Below are positions 1-10,088 of a stretch of DNA of 64,000 bases, piece by piece. The stretch comes from Planctomycetaceae bacterium. GTDB taxonomy: Bacteria; Planctomycetota; Planctomycetia; Planctomycetales; Planctomycetaceae. Made by a program: the position numbers and the translations under genes. Location of the stretch: contig JANSXP010000002.1 of the NCBI GenBank assembly GCA_024742875.1, positions 124,001-188,000 of the forward strand, in the 5' to 3' direction. Within the stretch, counting starts at the first letter, position 1. Every line of letters begins with the position of its first letter. The notes below the pieces were generated by a model. That model saw only the letters and a program-made list of their open reading frames with translations, did no database searches and had not been told where the DNA came from.

Positions 1-644
1 GTGACCAGATACAGGCCGACACACTGGCGGGCGAAGCGCCGATAAGACCGCACGACAAGCGTTTTACGAATACGTTCGCAGCCTCCGCAGATATCCAGAA
101 ACTGACGCGCTTCGGCATCCAGCACGCGCATGTCATCGCCGTCAATTTGTCCGGCAGATTTCCAGCCGCGGATCTGCCGGTAGATGCGCGTCATCAGATA
201 GCCGGGCACGTGCTCGGGCTCGTCGGTGGCAGCCGCGAACCCTGGCAGTGACTGCAACATGGCGCCTTCCCGCAGGTGATCTTTCAGGCCAAACGAGAAC
301 GCCACGATATTTGTGCAGAAGGACGTTTGCTCGGCCGTGTCTGTGTCGCACAGATCACACGCTTTGATGGCGAGATTGCGACTGACGTTGACGAGAGCGC
401 CCCACAGTTTTCGTGCTTCCCACCAGCGATCGTAAGCTGTATTGGTACGAAAAACGAGCAGCCAGCCCAGCACGAGGGCGAATGCTGCGTGCAGATCTGC
501 GGGCATCTCAATGTACAGGTGGTAGCGGGTTCTGGTCTCCACATAGACGGCAACCAGTGCGTACACCGTCATGCCGAAGACGAATCGAGAGACGCTTTGT
601 AAAGTGCGTCGCCGAATCAGGGCGGAAAACTCGGCTCCGTTCAT
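1..644 (-). CDS. Bestrophin-family anion channel, N-terminal part (3' end cut by window)
   Basis: Reading the minus strand from the ATG at 644-642 gives 214 codons with no stop before the window edge, so the gene is partial. The protein carries the bestrophin / UPF0187 signature [15 protein letters not shown] at about residues 65-80, preceded by a hydrophobic stretch ([10 protein letters not shown]) and followed by a LVNVSRNLA helix. Bestrophin-like bacterial proteins are pentameric inner-membrane anion channels. A GTG two codons upstream (650-648) is an alternative start. The downstream two thirds of a usual family member would be about complete here, with only the C-terminal region missing. 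The assignment rests on the signature motif and is fairly safe; the transported ion is not known. Confidence 0.85.
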   Translation of the reverse strand, partial: MNGAEFSALIRRRTLQSVSRFVFGMTVYALVAVYVETRTRYHLYIEMPADLHAAFALVLGWLLVFRTNTAYDRWWEARKLWGALVNVSRNLAIKACDLCDTDTAEQTSFCTNIVAFSFGLKDHLREGAMLQSLPGFAAATDEPEHVPGYLMTRIYRQIRGWKSAGQIDGDDMRVLDAEARQFLDICGGCERIRKTLVVRSYRRFARQCVGLYLV

Positions 645-791
645 GGGCACCGCTTTAGCTGCAGGTCAGAAAATGGGCCACCAGACCACGCCGAATTCTG
701 CACGAGGTTCAGGCAGGCACAGGAATTCGTCCGGCGACACACGCTATACTGTGCGTTGACGCATCATAATCAGGAACCGGTTTTCCGACTC

Positions 792-1730
792 ATGTCACAA
801 CGCGACTACTACGAAGTTCTGGGCCTTTCCCGTTCTGCCTCCGCTGATGAGATCAAACGCGCCTATCGCAAGCTGGCCAAACAGCATCATCCGGATGCCA
901 ATCCTGACGACCCATCGGCCCAAAAAAAATTCGCCGAAATCACCGAGGCCTACGAGGTCCTCAGTGATCTGGAAAAGCGACAGAAGTACGACCAGTTCGG
1001 ACACAACTGGAGCCGTGTGGGTGGTGGCCCCGGTGGCGATCCGTTTGGGGGGTTCGGCGGAGGGGGCGGCGCGGGATTCGACCTGAATGACATCCTCGGC
1101 GGCATGTTTGGCGGCGCAGGGGGAGGCAGTCCCTTCGGCGGAGCAGGGGGACGGGGTGGACGTCGCCAGCCCCGCGCTCAGCAGGGGCAGAATATCGACG
1201 TGGAAATCCGAGTCCCCTTTCAGGTCGGCATCGAAGGCGGAGAACACGAACTGACGCTTCAAACCGGGGGCAAAGTGGAGAAGCTGACGGTCAAAGTGCC
1301 TGCCGGCATCTCGGATGGAGGCAAGGTGCGACTGGCGGGGCAGGGCCAGCCAGGCGCAGGAGGCGGTCCCGCTGGTGATGTGATCGTCACGGTAAAGATA
1401 GCCGGACACCCGTGGTTCTGGCGCGACGGCAACAACCTGATGGTCGAGATTCCCATTACACCGTCGGAAGCCGCGCTGGGCGCCAAAGTGGATGTCCCCA
1501 CCCTGTCTGACGGCACCGTCCTGATGACGATCCCACCGGGCACTTCCAGCGGCGCCAAGCTGCGTTTGCGAGGCAAAGGCGCTCGCGATCCCCGCACGGG
1601 AGATCGGGGAGACCAACTGGCGCAGCTGAAGATCGTGAGCCCGAAAGACCTGTCGCCTGAAGCGGAAGAGCTGTTTCGTCAGCTGCAGGAAGCAGCGCCG
1701 CAGACACCAAGAGAAGGTCTGTGGGGCTAG
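792..1730 (+). CDS. cbpA: DnaJ-class co-chaperone, CbpA type
   Basis: A 312-residue J-domain protein that would stimulate DnaK ATPase activity in the cytoplasm. The J domain occupies residues 4-68 with the HPD triad at 33-35. A Gly/Phe-rich linker follows (about 76-140), then the two beta-rich substrate-binding domains and a short C-terminal dimerisation tail. The CxxCxGxG zinc-finger repeats of classical DnaJ are absent, which makes it a type II (CbpA-like) protein. I chose the ATG at 792 because the J domain begins just after it ([11 protein letters not shown]); the open frame extends 12 codons upstream without homology. No dnaK or grpE is nearby. The symbol is by architecture only. Confidence 0.9.
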   Translation: MSQRDYYEVLGLSRSASADEIKRAYRKLAKQHHPDANPDDPSAQKKFAEITEAYEVLSDLEKRQKYDQFGHNWSRVGGGPGGDPFGGFGGGGGAGFDLNDILGGMFGGAGGGSPFGGAGGRGGRRQPRAQQGQNIDVEIRVPFQVGIEGGEHELTLQTGGKVEKLTVKVPAGISDGGKVRLAGQGQPGAGGGPAGDVIVTVKIAGHPWFWRDGNNLMVEIPITPSEAALGAKVDVPTLSDGTVLMTIPPGTSSGAKLRLRGKGARDPRTGDRGDQLAQLKIVSPKDLSPEAEELFRQLQEAAPQTPREGLWG

Positions 1731-1890
1731 CTCCGAAACACTCGCTCGCCCGGATCGTGTCGCATCGCCCGCTGCCTGCTGAAACGTTCTTCCCCTGAGA
1801 AGAAACCCTGTGTTCCGGGGGCACCGACTTGCGTGCGGCCGGCGGATCCATCATTCTCATGGATCACTTTATCATCCGAAAGGCGGGCCG

Positions 1891-2664
1891 ATGAGACACA
1901 AGTTCACGTATTCTGTTCTGTTGATGATCGCCATCGATTGCTCCGTCGCCGCCGGTGACACTGGCGTGGGGGCCGCTCCACTGCCGGGGGCCGAAATGAT
2001 CATCGATGGTTCGCGCGAAATGCTCGACGAGAAATGGACGTACTGGGAAGGTCCCCGCTTTTCTTCTTCACTGCCTATCAAGTGGAAAATCGTGGATGAC
2101 CCGGTCGATGACGGCACCGTTGTGATGACTGATGATCCGGTCGCAGCCGGCGGCAGGTACGGCACGGCGGATATTGTGACAAAAAACAAGTACCGCGATT
2201 TCCGCCTGCACGTGGAGTTTCTGATCAGCAAAAAAGGGGGCAACAGCGGTGTCTACCTGCAGAATCGGTACGAGATTCAGGTGCTGGATGGCGACAAGAC
2301 CAAACACGGCATGGGGGCCGTCATTAACGAAACAGAATCTCCCTACGCGGCTTACAACGGGGTCGGCAAATGGAACGCGTACGACATCACGTTTCGCGCG
2401 GCTCGGTTTGAAGATGGCAAGCTGACCGAACGCGCACGTGTGTCCATGTACTTCAATGGACAGAAGGTCCACAATCACGTGGAAATCAAAAAGGTCTGGG
2501 GAGGTCCCAACTCCGGAGTGGACGGCGGCAATGACAAGGGCTTCGGGATCACGGACACACCACAAGGCCTGAAACTGCAGTGCGAAGGCCACGATGTGCG
2601 TTATCGCAACACGTGGATCAAAGTCCTGGACCTGAAAGAGAACAGCACGGACTTCACAGAGTAG
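1891..2664 (+). CDS. Secreted DUF1080 (3-keto-disaccharide hydrolase-like) protein
   Basis: 257 residues starting at the ATG at 1891. The N-terminus (RHKFTYSVLLMIAIDCSVAAG) is a signal peptide, so the protein is exported. The rest matches the DUF1080 concanavalin-like fold: DGSREMLDEKWTYWEG near the start, the core GGNSGVYLQNRYEIQVLD, and the end pattern GHDVRYRNTWIKVLDL. Members of this family are very numerous in Planctomycetes and are thought to act on keto-sugars or bind polysaccharides; the substrate here cannot be read from sequence. It is followed 164 bases later by the large heme dehydrogenase on the same strand, which may be co-regulated. Confidence 0.85.
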   Translation: MRHKFTYSVLLMIAIDCSVAAGDTGVGAAPLPGAEMIIDGSREMLDEKWTYWEGPRFSSSLPIKWKIVDDPVDDGTVVMTDDPVAAGGRYGTADIVTKNKYRDFRLHVEFLISKKGGNSGVYLQNRYEIQVLDGDKTKHGMGAVINETESPYAAYNGVGKWNAYDITFRAARFEDGKLTERARVSMYFNGQKVHNHVEIKKVWGGPNSGVDGGNDKGFGITDTPQGLKLQCEGHDVRYRNTWIKVLDLKENSTDFTE

Positions 2665-2828
2665 CGTCTCATCACCACGGCCCACTTTTGAGGTGTCCAC
2701 TGCCATCCTGCGTGGGCTTAAACGTCCTGAAGACCGCGTCTTGACGACCTCCATTTCCCCTCCATTCCCGCTTTCAACACCCCCGACCCATCAACCCACC
2801 CTGCCACTCACTCACATCGAGGATTGAT

Positions 2829-5800
2829 ATGCTTCGCGCTCTTGTTTTCGCTTCTGCAGTTCTGACAGCCAGCTTTCCCGCGGTTGCGCAGCAGACGACC
2901 TGGAAACAGGCACCCGTTGTCGAAAAGTCTCAGCCACGCGGCGACACATCGGCTGTCCCCCCAGCAAACGACAGCCAGATCAGTGACGCGGAATTGCTCG
3001 GCGGCCCTGCGGCGGACTGGATCTGGGGGCCGGATAATGATTCTGGCTATTTGCTGCAGGTCACTTTTTCTGCCCAGGACGCCACGGCCGCACGTGTCAT
3101 CGCTTCCTGCGACAACATCGGTAAGGTCTTCCTGAACGGTCAGCAGGTGGCATCGGGATCAGAGTGGTCTGACCCGATGTCGGCGGACGTGCTGAAACAC
3201 ATTCGCAATGGCGAAAACACGCTTTCGGCCGAGGTCAGCAATGCGGGCGGCGTGGCCGCTTTTGTGGCGCGACTGGCGTGGAAGGATGCCGACGATAACG
3301 TCCATCATGTGGTCTCCAGCAAACAGTGGACGCTTCGTTCCAAGAACCTGACAGACGGCGACAGTGTGGAAGTGCGAGCCGCTTACGGCTCCGGCCCCTG
3401 GGGTCGTGTTTTTGATCAACTGGACATGTCGCCTGGACGCGTTCCTCGCGGCGTATTTGAATTGCTGCCCGGCTATCAGGTGGAAAAGCTGTTTGCCGTC
3501 CCAAAAGAGCAGCTGGGTTCATGGGTCTGCATTGCGTTTGACGCGAAAGGCCGTCTGCTCGCCAGCGATCAGGGAGGCAAGGGCATCTGCCGCATTACTC
3601 CGGCCGCCATAGGAGCAGCCGACGGCAAAACCGTCGTGGAGCATCTTGACTTCTCAAAATGCGAATTTCAGCCCACCGGCGCTCAGGGCATTTTGTGTGC
3701 CTTCGACTCCGTTTACTTTTGCTGTAACGGTGGTCCTGGCAGCGGACTTTACCGCGCCCGCGACCTCGACGGCGATGATCAGTTTGATGAGTGTGTGCGA
3801 CTGAAGTCTTTCCGAGGTGGTGGCGAACATGGTCCGCACTCACTGCGACTGTCGCCGGATGGCAAACGCATCTTCGTGATCGCCGGCAACCACACAGACC
3901 CACCGTTTGCTGCCGGCGAAGATGCCACCAACGAGAACTATTCCAGCCGTATCTCCACCGACTGGGGAGAAGACCTGCTGCTGCCTCGCATGTGGGATGC
4001 CAACGGTCATGCCCGCGGTAAGCTGGCACCCGGTGGCTGGATTGCCAGCACCGATCCCGACGGTGTCACGTGGGACATCTGGAGCATTGGCTACCGCAAT
4101 CCCTACGACATGGCGTTCAACGCCGAAGGCGAACTGTTTGCTTACGATGCCGACATGGAATGGGACGTGGGCAGTCCTTGGTACCGCCCCACCCGTGTGG
4201 TCCACGCTACCAGCGGCAGTGAATTCGGCTGGCGCAGCGGCACCGGCAAATGGCCCGAGTATTACTTCGACAGCCTGCCGCCACTGGTCAACATTGGCCC
4301 CGGCTCACCAGTCGGCGTGGACTTTGGCTATGGCCTGAAATTCCCGGCGAAATACCAAAAGGCGCTGTACATCTGTGACTGGACGTTCGGCACGATGTAC
4401 GCCATCCACCTGGACCCGACGCAGTCAACCTACAAAGGCACGCGGGAGGAATTCGTCTCACGATCTCCGCTGCCACTGACAGACTGCGCTGCAGGTCCGG
4501 ATGGCGGCCTGTACTTTACCATTGGGGGTCGCGGCGGGCAGTCCGAGCTGTACCGTGTCACCTATGTGGGCGAGGAATCGACAGAACCAGCCGACTATCT
4601 GCCCAGCGATGAGCTGGCAGATCGCCGCAGCACGCGACGGCAGCTGGAAGACCTGCACAGGGAGCCATACAGCGAACAGACACTGAAACGGCAAAGAGAA
4701 CTGCTCCGCAATATCGATCTGGAGTCCATGTTCGAGGACCGTTTTCTGATGACGGCACTGCGCACTGCGCTGATCTCGCCGGAATTCGCCGGCCGCATGG
4801 AACAACAACTTCGCAATGGGAGAGCCACTCTTTCTACAGCGATGATCGCCGAGATGATCCTCACAGGATCCCGGGTCGCGTCGCTGCCCGCCACGGAACT
4901 CGATGCGGCAGAACTCCGCTCAAAACTGCTGGCGGCGGTCCCACAGGCCTCGTGGTCCGCTGCGTCAGATCAGGAAAAGCTCAACCTGCTGAGGGCTCTT
5001 TCTGTTTGTTTCACGCGTCTGGGCGAACCGAAAGAGGCGGAACGAATCGCCCTGCTGACGCAGTTCGACGACTGCTTCCCCGCTGACGATGACCGGCTCA
5101 ATCGTGAATTGTGTCAGCTGCTGGTGTATTTGAAGTCAGAAACCGTGGTCGGCAGGACTGTGCAGCTGCTGAACGCTCCGCCGCAGCGCGAAGACATCGA
5201 CATGGGCGAACTGCTGAACCGCAACGCAGGTTACGGCCGAGCTATCAAAGCCATGATTGCCAACCAGCCGGATAAATCTCAGGTCTGGTTTGCTCTGTGC
5301 CTGCGCGTCGCCACCGCTGGCTGGACGCCGGAACTGCACAGCGATTACTACCGCTGGTTCGGACGGGCGCAGAAATGGTCCGGTGGCAACAGCTTCCGCA
5401 AGTTTTTGCAGAACATCGAAAACGAAGCCTGGGATCGCACGCCGTTTGACCATCGCGTGCTGGTGGAAGCCACCGGGGCCCGCACGCCCTACGTGGTGCC
5501 GGAGCTGCCCAAACCACAGGGGCCTGGCAAAAAGTGGACGCTGGAAGAAGTCCGCGCACTGGCGGCCGAGCGTTTGACCAATCGTAACTTCGACAACGGC
5601 AGGAAAATGTTCGCCGCCACACGCTGCATTGTCTGCCATCGCTACAACGGCGACGGCGGTGCCACAGGACCGGATCTCACCCAGGTCGCCGGCCGATTCA
5701 ACATGAATGCCCTGACGGAAGCCATCATGGAGCCCAGCAAGGTGATCAGCGATCAGTACATGGCCAGCACAGTCCTGACGGCTGCCGGTAAGACGGTGAA

Positions 5801-6029
5801 TGGACGCATCGTGTCAGAAAACGAGGAGCAGATCAGCGTGCTGACCGACCCGGAAGACAGCACCAAAATTGTCGACATCCCGCGTGACGATATAGATGAG
5901 ATCCTGCCTTCAAAGACGTCCATCATGCCGGCCGAACTGCTCCACCAGCTCAATGAGGAGGAAGTCCTCGACCTGCTGGCTTATCTGCTGTCACGAGGTG
6001 ACAAACGCAATCGGATGTTCGCCCGTTAA
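2829..6029 (+). CDS. Secreted membrane-bound dehydrogenase-like protein with PVC-type c-heme domain
   Basis: 1066 residues. A signal peptide (residues 1-20, ending in VAQ) is followed by a beta-sandwich region (about 60-180). Next comes a sorbosone/glucose-dehydrogenase-like beta-propeller (about 200-570, with repeated DPDG and YRNPYDMAFN motifs), then a helical repeat region, and a C-terminal planctomycete heme-binding domain with CIVCH at 933-937. The end (ELLHQLNEEEVLDLLAYLLS) is the usual close of that domain. It would be a periplasmic sugar or alcohol oxidising enzyme passing electrons to its own cytochrome. The stop overlaps by 3-4 bases the stop of the convergent molybdoenzyme gene. 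Substrate unknown. Confidence 0.88.
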   Translation: MLRALVFASAVLTASFPAVAQQTTWKQAPVVEKSQPRGDTSAVPPANDSQISDAELLGGPAADWIWGPDNDSGYLLQVTFSAQDATAARVIASCDNIGKVFLNGQQVASGSEWSDPMSADVLKHIRNGENTLSAEVSNAGGVAAFVARLAWKDADDNVHHVVSSKQWTLRSKNLTDGDSVEVRAAYGSGPWGRVFDQLDMSPGRVPRGVFELLPGYQVEKLFAVPKEQLGSWVCIAFDAKGRLLASDQGGKGICRITPAAIGAADGKTVVEHLDFSKCEFQPTGAQGILCAFDSVYFCCNGGPGSGLYRARDLDGDDQFDECVRLKSFRGGGEHGPHSLRLSPDGKRIFVIAGNHTDPPFAAGEDATNENYSSRISTDWGEDLLLPRMWDANGHARGKLAPGGWIASTDPDGVTWDIWSIGYRNPYDMAFNAEGELFAYDADMEWDVGSPWYRPTRVVHATSGSEFGWRSGTGKWPEYYFDSLPPLVNIGPGSPVGVDFGYGLKFPAKYQKALYICDWTFGTMYAIHLDPTQSTYKGTREEFVSRSPLPLTDCAAGPDGGLYFTIGGRGGQSELYRVTYVGEESTEPADYLPSDELADRRSTRRQLEDLHREPYSEQTLKRQRELLRNIDLESMFEDRFLMTALRTALISPEFAGRMEQQLRNGRATLSTAMIAEMILTGSRVASLPATELDAAELRSKLLAAVPQASWSAASDQEKLNLLRALSVCFTRLGEPKEAERIALLTQFDDCFPADDDRLNRELCQLLVYLKSETVVGRTVQLLNAPPQREDIDMGELLNRNAGYGRAIKAMIANQPDKSQVWFALCLRVATAGWTPELHSDYYRWFGRAQKWSGGNSFRKFLQNIENEAWDRTPFDHRVLVEATGARTPYVVPELPKPQGPGKKWTLEEVRALAAERLTNRNFDNGRKMFAATRCIVCHRYNGDGGATGPDLTQVAGRFNMNALTEAIMEPSKVISDQYMASTVLTAAGKTVNGRIVSENEEQISVLTDPEDSTKIVDIPRDDIDEILPSKTSIMPAELLHQLNEEEVLDLLAYLLSRGDKRNRMFAR

Positions 6030-7975
6030 CCGACAGCGTCAACATCGGCCGACGACACGGTGACCATTTCGTCATAGTAAACGGCACACTCACCGTCGTC
6101 GGTCAGTTCAGCGTGGATCAGGGCGTTGGCACTGCGCCCCGCAAAGTGCCAGCCCCCTTTTTCCATCAGCAGAATATCGGGCCGCTGATTGGCATCAAAC
6201 TTCAGCCGGACCGACAGCGAACCTCGACTGGACGTGAGCCGCACAACATCGCCATCCGCAAACCCCGCGGCTGCCTCGGGATGAATGACGGCCGTGGCGG
6301 GTCCGTTTTGTGTCTCGGTGGGCCATTGTGAAGCCTGCGACAAACGCGTGGAAACCGCCGTCAAACGCAGGCCCGTACAAGCGGGAGTCTTCAGCTCTTC
6401 CGCCAGTTCGGTCAAAAGGTTGACCCTGCCCGATTCGGTACCAAATGTGCGTCCCTCAAACAGCACTTTCCTGGCAAAAGGATTGGCGACGGCGCCTTTC
6501 GCGAATGCCGACTGATCGACGCCCACCGTCTTCAGCTTCGTCAGCAGGCGATCTTTCCAGACAGACGCCTCCACATCAAACCCTTCGTCGATGCCCAGCC
6601 GACGCGACAGCTGGCGAAAGATTTCGTGATCGGACAGCACGCCCGTCGGAGAATCGACGACTGGTCGCACTTCATGCAGATAGTGGTGCCCATAGGAACC
6701 GATGAAGTCGTCTTCTTCCAGAAACGTGGTGGTTGGCAGCACCAAATCTGCGCAACGGGCGGTATCTGTCAGGAACGGATCCACCACCACTGTGAACTCA
6801 CGCGTGCGGAGGGCCTGGGCCACTGCTTCAGAATCCGGCAGCATGGCCACCGGATTGGCGCCCCAGATGTAGGCCATTCGAATCGGAGGATCACTGGCCT
6901 CCAGAATACCGGGACCGAACAGCGGTTCGGGAATCGCTCTGGGAGCCGTGAAACCATCGGAAAAACTGAAGTCATAGGCGTCTCGTCGCACGTAGTAAAA
7001 CGAAGCACCGCCGCCGGGGATACCAAGGTTGCCAGACACGGCTGCGAGCGCATCGATCGCACGAATGGTGGCCGCACCGTGCCTTCGTCGCTGCAGCCCC
7101 CAGCCAATCAAACTGGTGGTGGGCCCCTCCGCGTACGCCTGAGCCAGTTGCTGCAGCTGCTCCGGTGAAACGTCGGCAGCCGCCGCCCACTGGGCATGAC
7201 TTTTCGAAAATGCGAGGTCCCGAAAAGCGCTCAAATGGTCACAGTAACTTTCGGCGTCCGGATCCACGCCGTCGTTTTCGAACAACCACCTTGCGATTCC
7301 CATCGCAATTGCCGCATCCCCGCCAGGACGCGACTGCACATAGAGATCGCTGATGGACGCCGTCTGATGGGCGACCGGATCGATCAACACAATGCGGGCC
7401 CCGTTTGCGCGGGCTTTTTTGAGTTCCGGGATCAGATGAATCGAACTGACAAAGACATTCTTACCCCACAGGAAGATGGTCTTCGCATTGTGCAGGTCAA
7501 AGAAGTCACTGCTGTCGAAGATGCCGAAATCTGTGAGCTGTGCGGCTTCACCAGCCCCAGAACAGACGTCTCCGCTTTTGACGGTCACCGGGCCGAGCCG
7601 TTCGAAGAAGTGGTCCCCGACGTGCTTCATGATGCCCATCGAACCACCACAGCGGTGATGGAAAATCGAAGCCCCACCCGACTCCGCCACAAACGTCTGC
7701 ATGCGGTCGGCAACCAGATCCAGCGCTTCGTCCCACGTGATCGTCTGAAAATCGGCCCCCTTTGTGGGCCGGTAAAGCGGTTGGGTGAGACGCTCGGTCG
7801 AGTTTTGCCGGTCCGGAAAGCGACTGGTGCGCTGACAGATGAAACCCTGGGTGACCGGGTGTTCAGGATCCCCCTGCAGACGGACGACACGCCCGTTTTC
7901 AATCGTGGCAATCAAACCACAGGCATCGGGACAGTCACGGGGGCAGGCCGTTTTTTGGGTGATGGTGTTGTGCAT
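6026..7975 (-). CDS. Molybdopterin oxidoreductase (bis-MGD family, one 4Fe-4S)
   Basis: 649 residues from the ATG at 7975. The start is supported because it directly precedes the iron-sulfur motif: C11, C15, C19 and C47 form the Cx3Cx3C...C cluster site of this family. The body has the Mo-bisMGD binding domains (GSMGIMKHVGDHF, GGAFFYY-like and WGANPVAMLPDSEAVA segments), and the C-terminal dinucleotide-binding domain ends with NALIHAELTDDGECAVYYDE. A cysteine in SGDVCSGAG (about residue 140) lies where a metal ligand is often found, but I cannot prove that role. There is no Tat signal, so it is probably cytoplasmic. No partner subunits are adjacent. Substrate unknown. Confidence 0.85.
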   Translation of the reverse strand: MHNTITQKTACPRDCPDACGLIATIENGRVVRLQGDPEHPVTQGFICQRTSRFPDRQNSTERLTQPLYRPTKGADFQTITWDEALDLVADRMQTFVAESGGASIFHHRCGGSMGIMKHVGDHFFERLGPVTVKSGDVCSGAGEAAQLTDFGIFDSSDFFDLHNAKTIFLWGKNVFVSSIHLIPELKKARANGARIVLIDPVAHQTASISDLYVQSRPGGDAAIAMGIARWLFENDGVDPDAESYCDHLSAFRDLAFSKSHAQWAAAADVSPEQLQQLAQAYAEGPTTSLIGWGLQRRRHGAATIRAIDALAAVSGNLGIPGGGASFYYVRRDAYDFSFSDGFTAPRAIPEPLFGPGILEASDPPIRMAYIWGANPVAMLPDSEAVAQALRTREFTVVVDPFLTDTARCADLVLPTTTFLEEDDFIGSYGHHYLHEVRPVVDSPTGVLSDHEIFRQLSRRLGIDEGFDVEASVWKDRLLTKLKTVGVDQSAFAKGAVANPFARKVLFEGRTFGTESGRVNLLTELAEELKTPACTGLRLTAVSTRLSQASQWPTETQNGPATAVIHPEAAAGFADGDVVRLTSSRGSLSVRLKFDANQRPDILLMEKGGWHFAGRSANALIHAELTDDGECAVYYDEMVTVSSADVDAVG

Positions 7976-8302
7976 AACGTGAGCATATCCACAGGCAACT
8001 CGAGGGGAAAGTACAGGGCGACGGCACGTGGCCTGCGACACGCAGCGACGGGCTCGGTTCAGGCTCAGTGGCAGAAAGCAGATTGCCAAACGGCAGAATC
8101 AGTAATCAACGCGTCGTGTGCACGTGTTTCGCTGCCGCCCATCTCCTAAGCTGTCGTGGGCTGCCTCACAAAGCAAAAGTCGCACGCAACGCTGTAAGGG
8201 TGTTAGCAGAGCGATCGTCGTGCGGGTGAGCAGCACAGTGGGTGTGCGCCCCGCGGACCGAACACTCCGACCATCTAGCCCTATTCTCAGTAAAGACTCG
8301 TC
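7976..8302. other. Divergent intergenic region, no gene seen
   Basis: 327 bases between the diverging molybdoenzyme and AhpD-like genes, so it should hold both promoters. Open frames here read through from the neighbours and show no family motif. I see no convincing riboswitch; in particular I could not identify a molybdenum-cofactor RNA motif. Confidence 0.5.
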
Positions 8303-8932
8303 ATGCCGATCGTACAACCCGTTGAAGAATCTGCCGCCGTCGATAAGGCTGTTCAGGCCTTCGCCCGCATCAAAGAAGTGCTTGGCGTCGACGAGGTTCC
8401 TGAGATCTTTCGCTACATGGGCAACGTGCCGTCCTTTGTGCATGACTTCTTTATGAACTTCCGCAAGTTTGTGCTCAGTGGCGGCAAACTGGCGGAAAAG
8501 GAAAAGATGCTGGTCGCTCTGGCCGTCGCCGGGCAGGCAGGCTCGCAACCGTGGATCTCTTATCTTTCTGAGTTTGCCTCCGCCCGAGACATTACGCCGG
8601 AGGAAATTACAGAGGCACTGGCTGTGGGTGCCACCAACTCCATGTACAATGTGCTGTTCAAATTTCGCGACATCAGCGGTCGGGATGTGTTTGAAGGCAT
8701 GCCGGTCGGATTGCGGGCCCACACGTTTCAGTCCACCTCGCTGAGTGACCAGACGGTTGAACTGATCAATCTGGCGCTGAGCGATATTAACGCGTGCAAA
8801 CCCTGCACAGCGGCCCACGTAGAGAAGGCAAAAAAAGAGGGCGTCAGCGACGAGGCTATTTATGAGGCCATTCAGTGCGCGGCCACGATGATCTGCGGCA
8901 CACAGTTTCTCCGTTCGATTGGTGTCAACTAG
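8303..8932 (+). CDS. AhpD-like / carboxymuconolactone decarboxylase family protein
   Basis: 209 residues, all-helical. It contains two CMD-like repeats. The second has the AhpD redox motif C165-K-P-C168 with H172 (CKPCTAAH), the thiol pair and proton relay typical of alkylhydroperoxidase-D enzymes; the first repeat lacks the cysteines. It would act in the cytoplasm as a thiol peroxidase or reductase. The ATG at 8303 follows closely after the sequence TAAAGACTCGTC, which has no strong ribosome-binding site. The gene stands alone on the plus strand. The family assignment is firm; the physiological oxidant is not known. Confidence 0.85.
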   Translation: MPIVQPVEESAAVDKAVQAFARIKEVLGVDEVPEIFRYMGNVPSFVHDFFMNFRKFVLSGGKLAEKEKMLVALAVAGQAGSQPWISYLSEFASARDITPEEITEALAVGATNSMYNVLFKFRDISGRDVFEGMPVGLRAHTFQSTSLSDQTVELINLALSDINACKPCTAAHVEKAKKEGVSDEAIYEAIQCAATMICGTQFLRSIGVN

Positions 8933-9230
8933 CCGCTGCCGCGACCTCCCATTGCAACCCGCAGAAGGCCCTTGATGGCCTCGCTGCGTGCCGACATGGG
9001 CGTGCGAACGACGACCGTGTTGGGCCATCGCCGTCACACGCGTGAGCCGATGACGGGGCGGCAACTGCGCGACGGCTGGCCGCCTGGGGGAGACGCTTCC
9101 CGCGAGCTGATAGAGCATCCCCACGGGCCGCTCGAGCATTGCGTGCGATCGTCTCCTTCACGAGAGCATCTGTGCAACGTCGCAAAGATCGCGACGCCAC
9201 GGCGGGCAACCGGCAGCGTGCGCCGCTGTC

Positions 9231-9285
9231 AGAAATGGGGCCATCAGAAATGGGGCCATCAGAAATGGGGCCATCAGAAATGGCG
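9231..9285. repeat. 15-bp tandem repeat, about 3.7 copies
   Basis: The unit AGAAATGGGGCCATC is repeated at 9231-9245, 9246-9260 and 9261-9275, with a partial fourth copy to 9285. Each junction holds CCATCAGAAATGG, a short inverted repeat (CCAT...ATGG). A related unit occurs at 24826-24870. Confidence 0.9.
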
Positions 9286-9480
9286 GCCAGAATTCTGACG
9301 GTCAGTTTGATCATCATGACGGCTTATTGGTCACGGCGGCTTAATGATCGTCGCCGCAGTTGAACCGTCGCGGAAGTTTTCGGGTGGGCGAGGCGAGTCC
9401 ACAGGAAATGCCCGGTCAAACGGTGGCGGATACAGCACACGTGCAAGGCGTGGAGCAACGGCGCGTAAACAGCGCATAAA

Positions 9481-9510
9481 AAAGCGCCTCCCCCTTGCGG
9501 AGGAGGCGCC
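9481..9510 (-). terminator. Hairpin with A-tract, possible minus-strand terminator
   Basis: GCGCCTCC (9485-9492) pairs with GGAGGCGC (9503-9510). It is preceded on the plus strand by a run of A residues, which would be a U-tract for minus-strand transcripts. No minus-strand gene is recognised immediately upstream, so its client is unclear. Confidence 0.45.
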
Positions 9511-10088
9511 TGCAACCAGATGGCGATGGAAGTGCGGGCCGTTGACCTCCATCACCGATGACTGGTAAAGCACTGCGTGTGCCAAACGCCGAAAGAAATC
9601 GTCGTGGAACCGAAACGGCGATTTTCCCAGTGTTTCTGAATTGTTGCGGCGGATTACATTCGGGGATCTCGTTATTCACCCGTGATCAATCCTGATCCAC
9701 CCTGTACTTGAGTGCGTGAATCAGATTTTCTCAGGGTAGAAATACTCCGCAGACCCCCAATCGTGCGGGGCCTCGGCATCGCCGCTGCAGAGGTGTGTAC
9801 ACATGCACACTCTCCTTCGGTGATTCGGCGGCTTCCATGGCGGATCCTGCGTTTTGAACGAACATTTCGCGCCAATCGGGGCGTGTTGGGTGTCGGCGCG
9901 CTGTTTTCCAGCGATTCCGGCCCGTCAGTCGGTCCAGCGGGCGACAGCCCGCCTGGCAAAACATTGCGAGGCCCTGATTTCCGGGCTAGCATTTGATAAT
10001 CGCACGGCCATTTGCCGTTATGATTTTCAGATGCCGACGTTTACCAGAGTCGTCACTGTTACTGAGCCAAGCAGCGGGGAACGTGCTC

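Larger units (their letters stand above)
8933..10088. other. Gene-poor stretch of 1.15 kb
   Basis: Several short open frames exist on both strands, but none has a family motif, a good ribosome-binding site or biased composition, so I call no gene. It holds the 15-bp tandem repeat at 9231-9285 and the hairpin at 9485-9510. A small RNA could lie between 9500 and 9990 but I cannot show it. Confidence 0.5.

Noticed and set aside
6026-7975. Selenocysteine formate dehydrogenase
   Set aside because: No in-frame TGA is needed for the open frame, and the candidate metal ligand position is a cysteine; the substrate class cannot be set.
7196-8149. 317-codon plus-strand open frame opposite the molybdoenzyme
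   Set aside because: Antisense to a gene with intact iron-sulfur cysteines; no motif.
8099-9139. 346-codon minus-strand open frame over the AhpD-like gene
   Set aside because: The plus strand carries the CKPC...H motif; the minus frame has no domain.
9231-9285. CRISPR-like array
   Set aside because: Units are contiguous 15-bp tandem repeats without spacers, and no cas gene is present.
9672-9992. 106-codon minus-strand open frame in the gene-poor stretch
   Set aside because: Composition is not protein-like (Pro/Arg/Ser shadow), with no domain and no good start signal.
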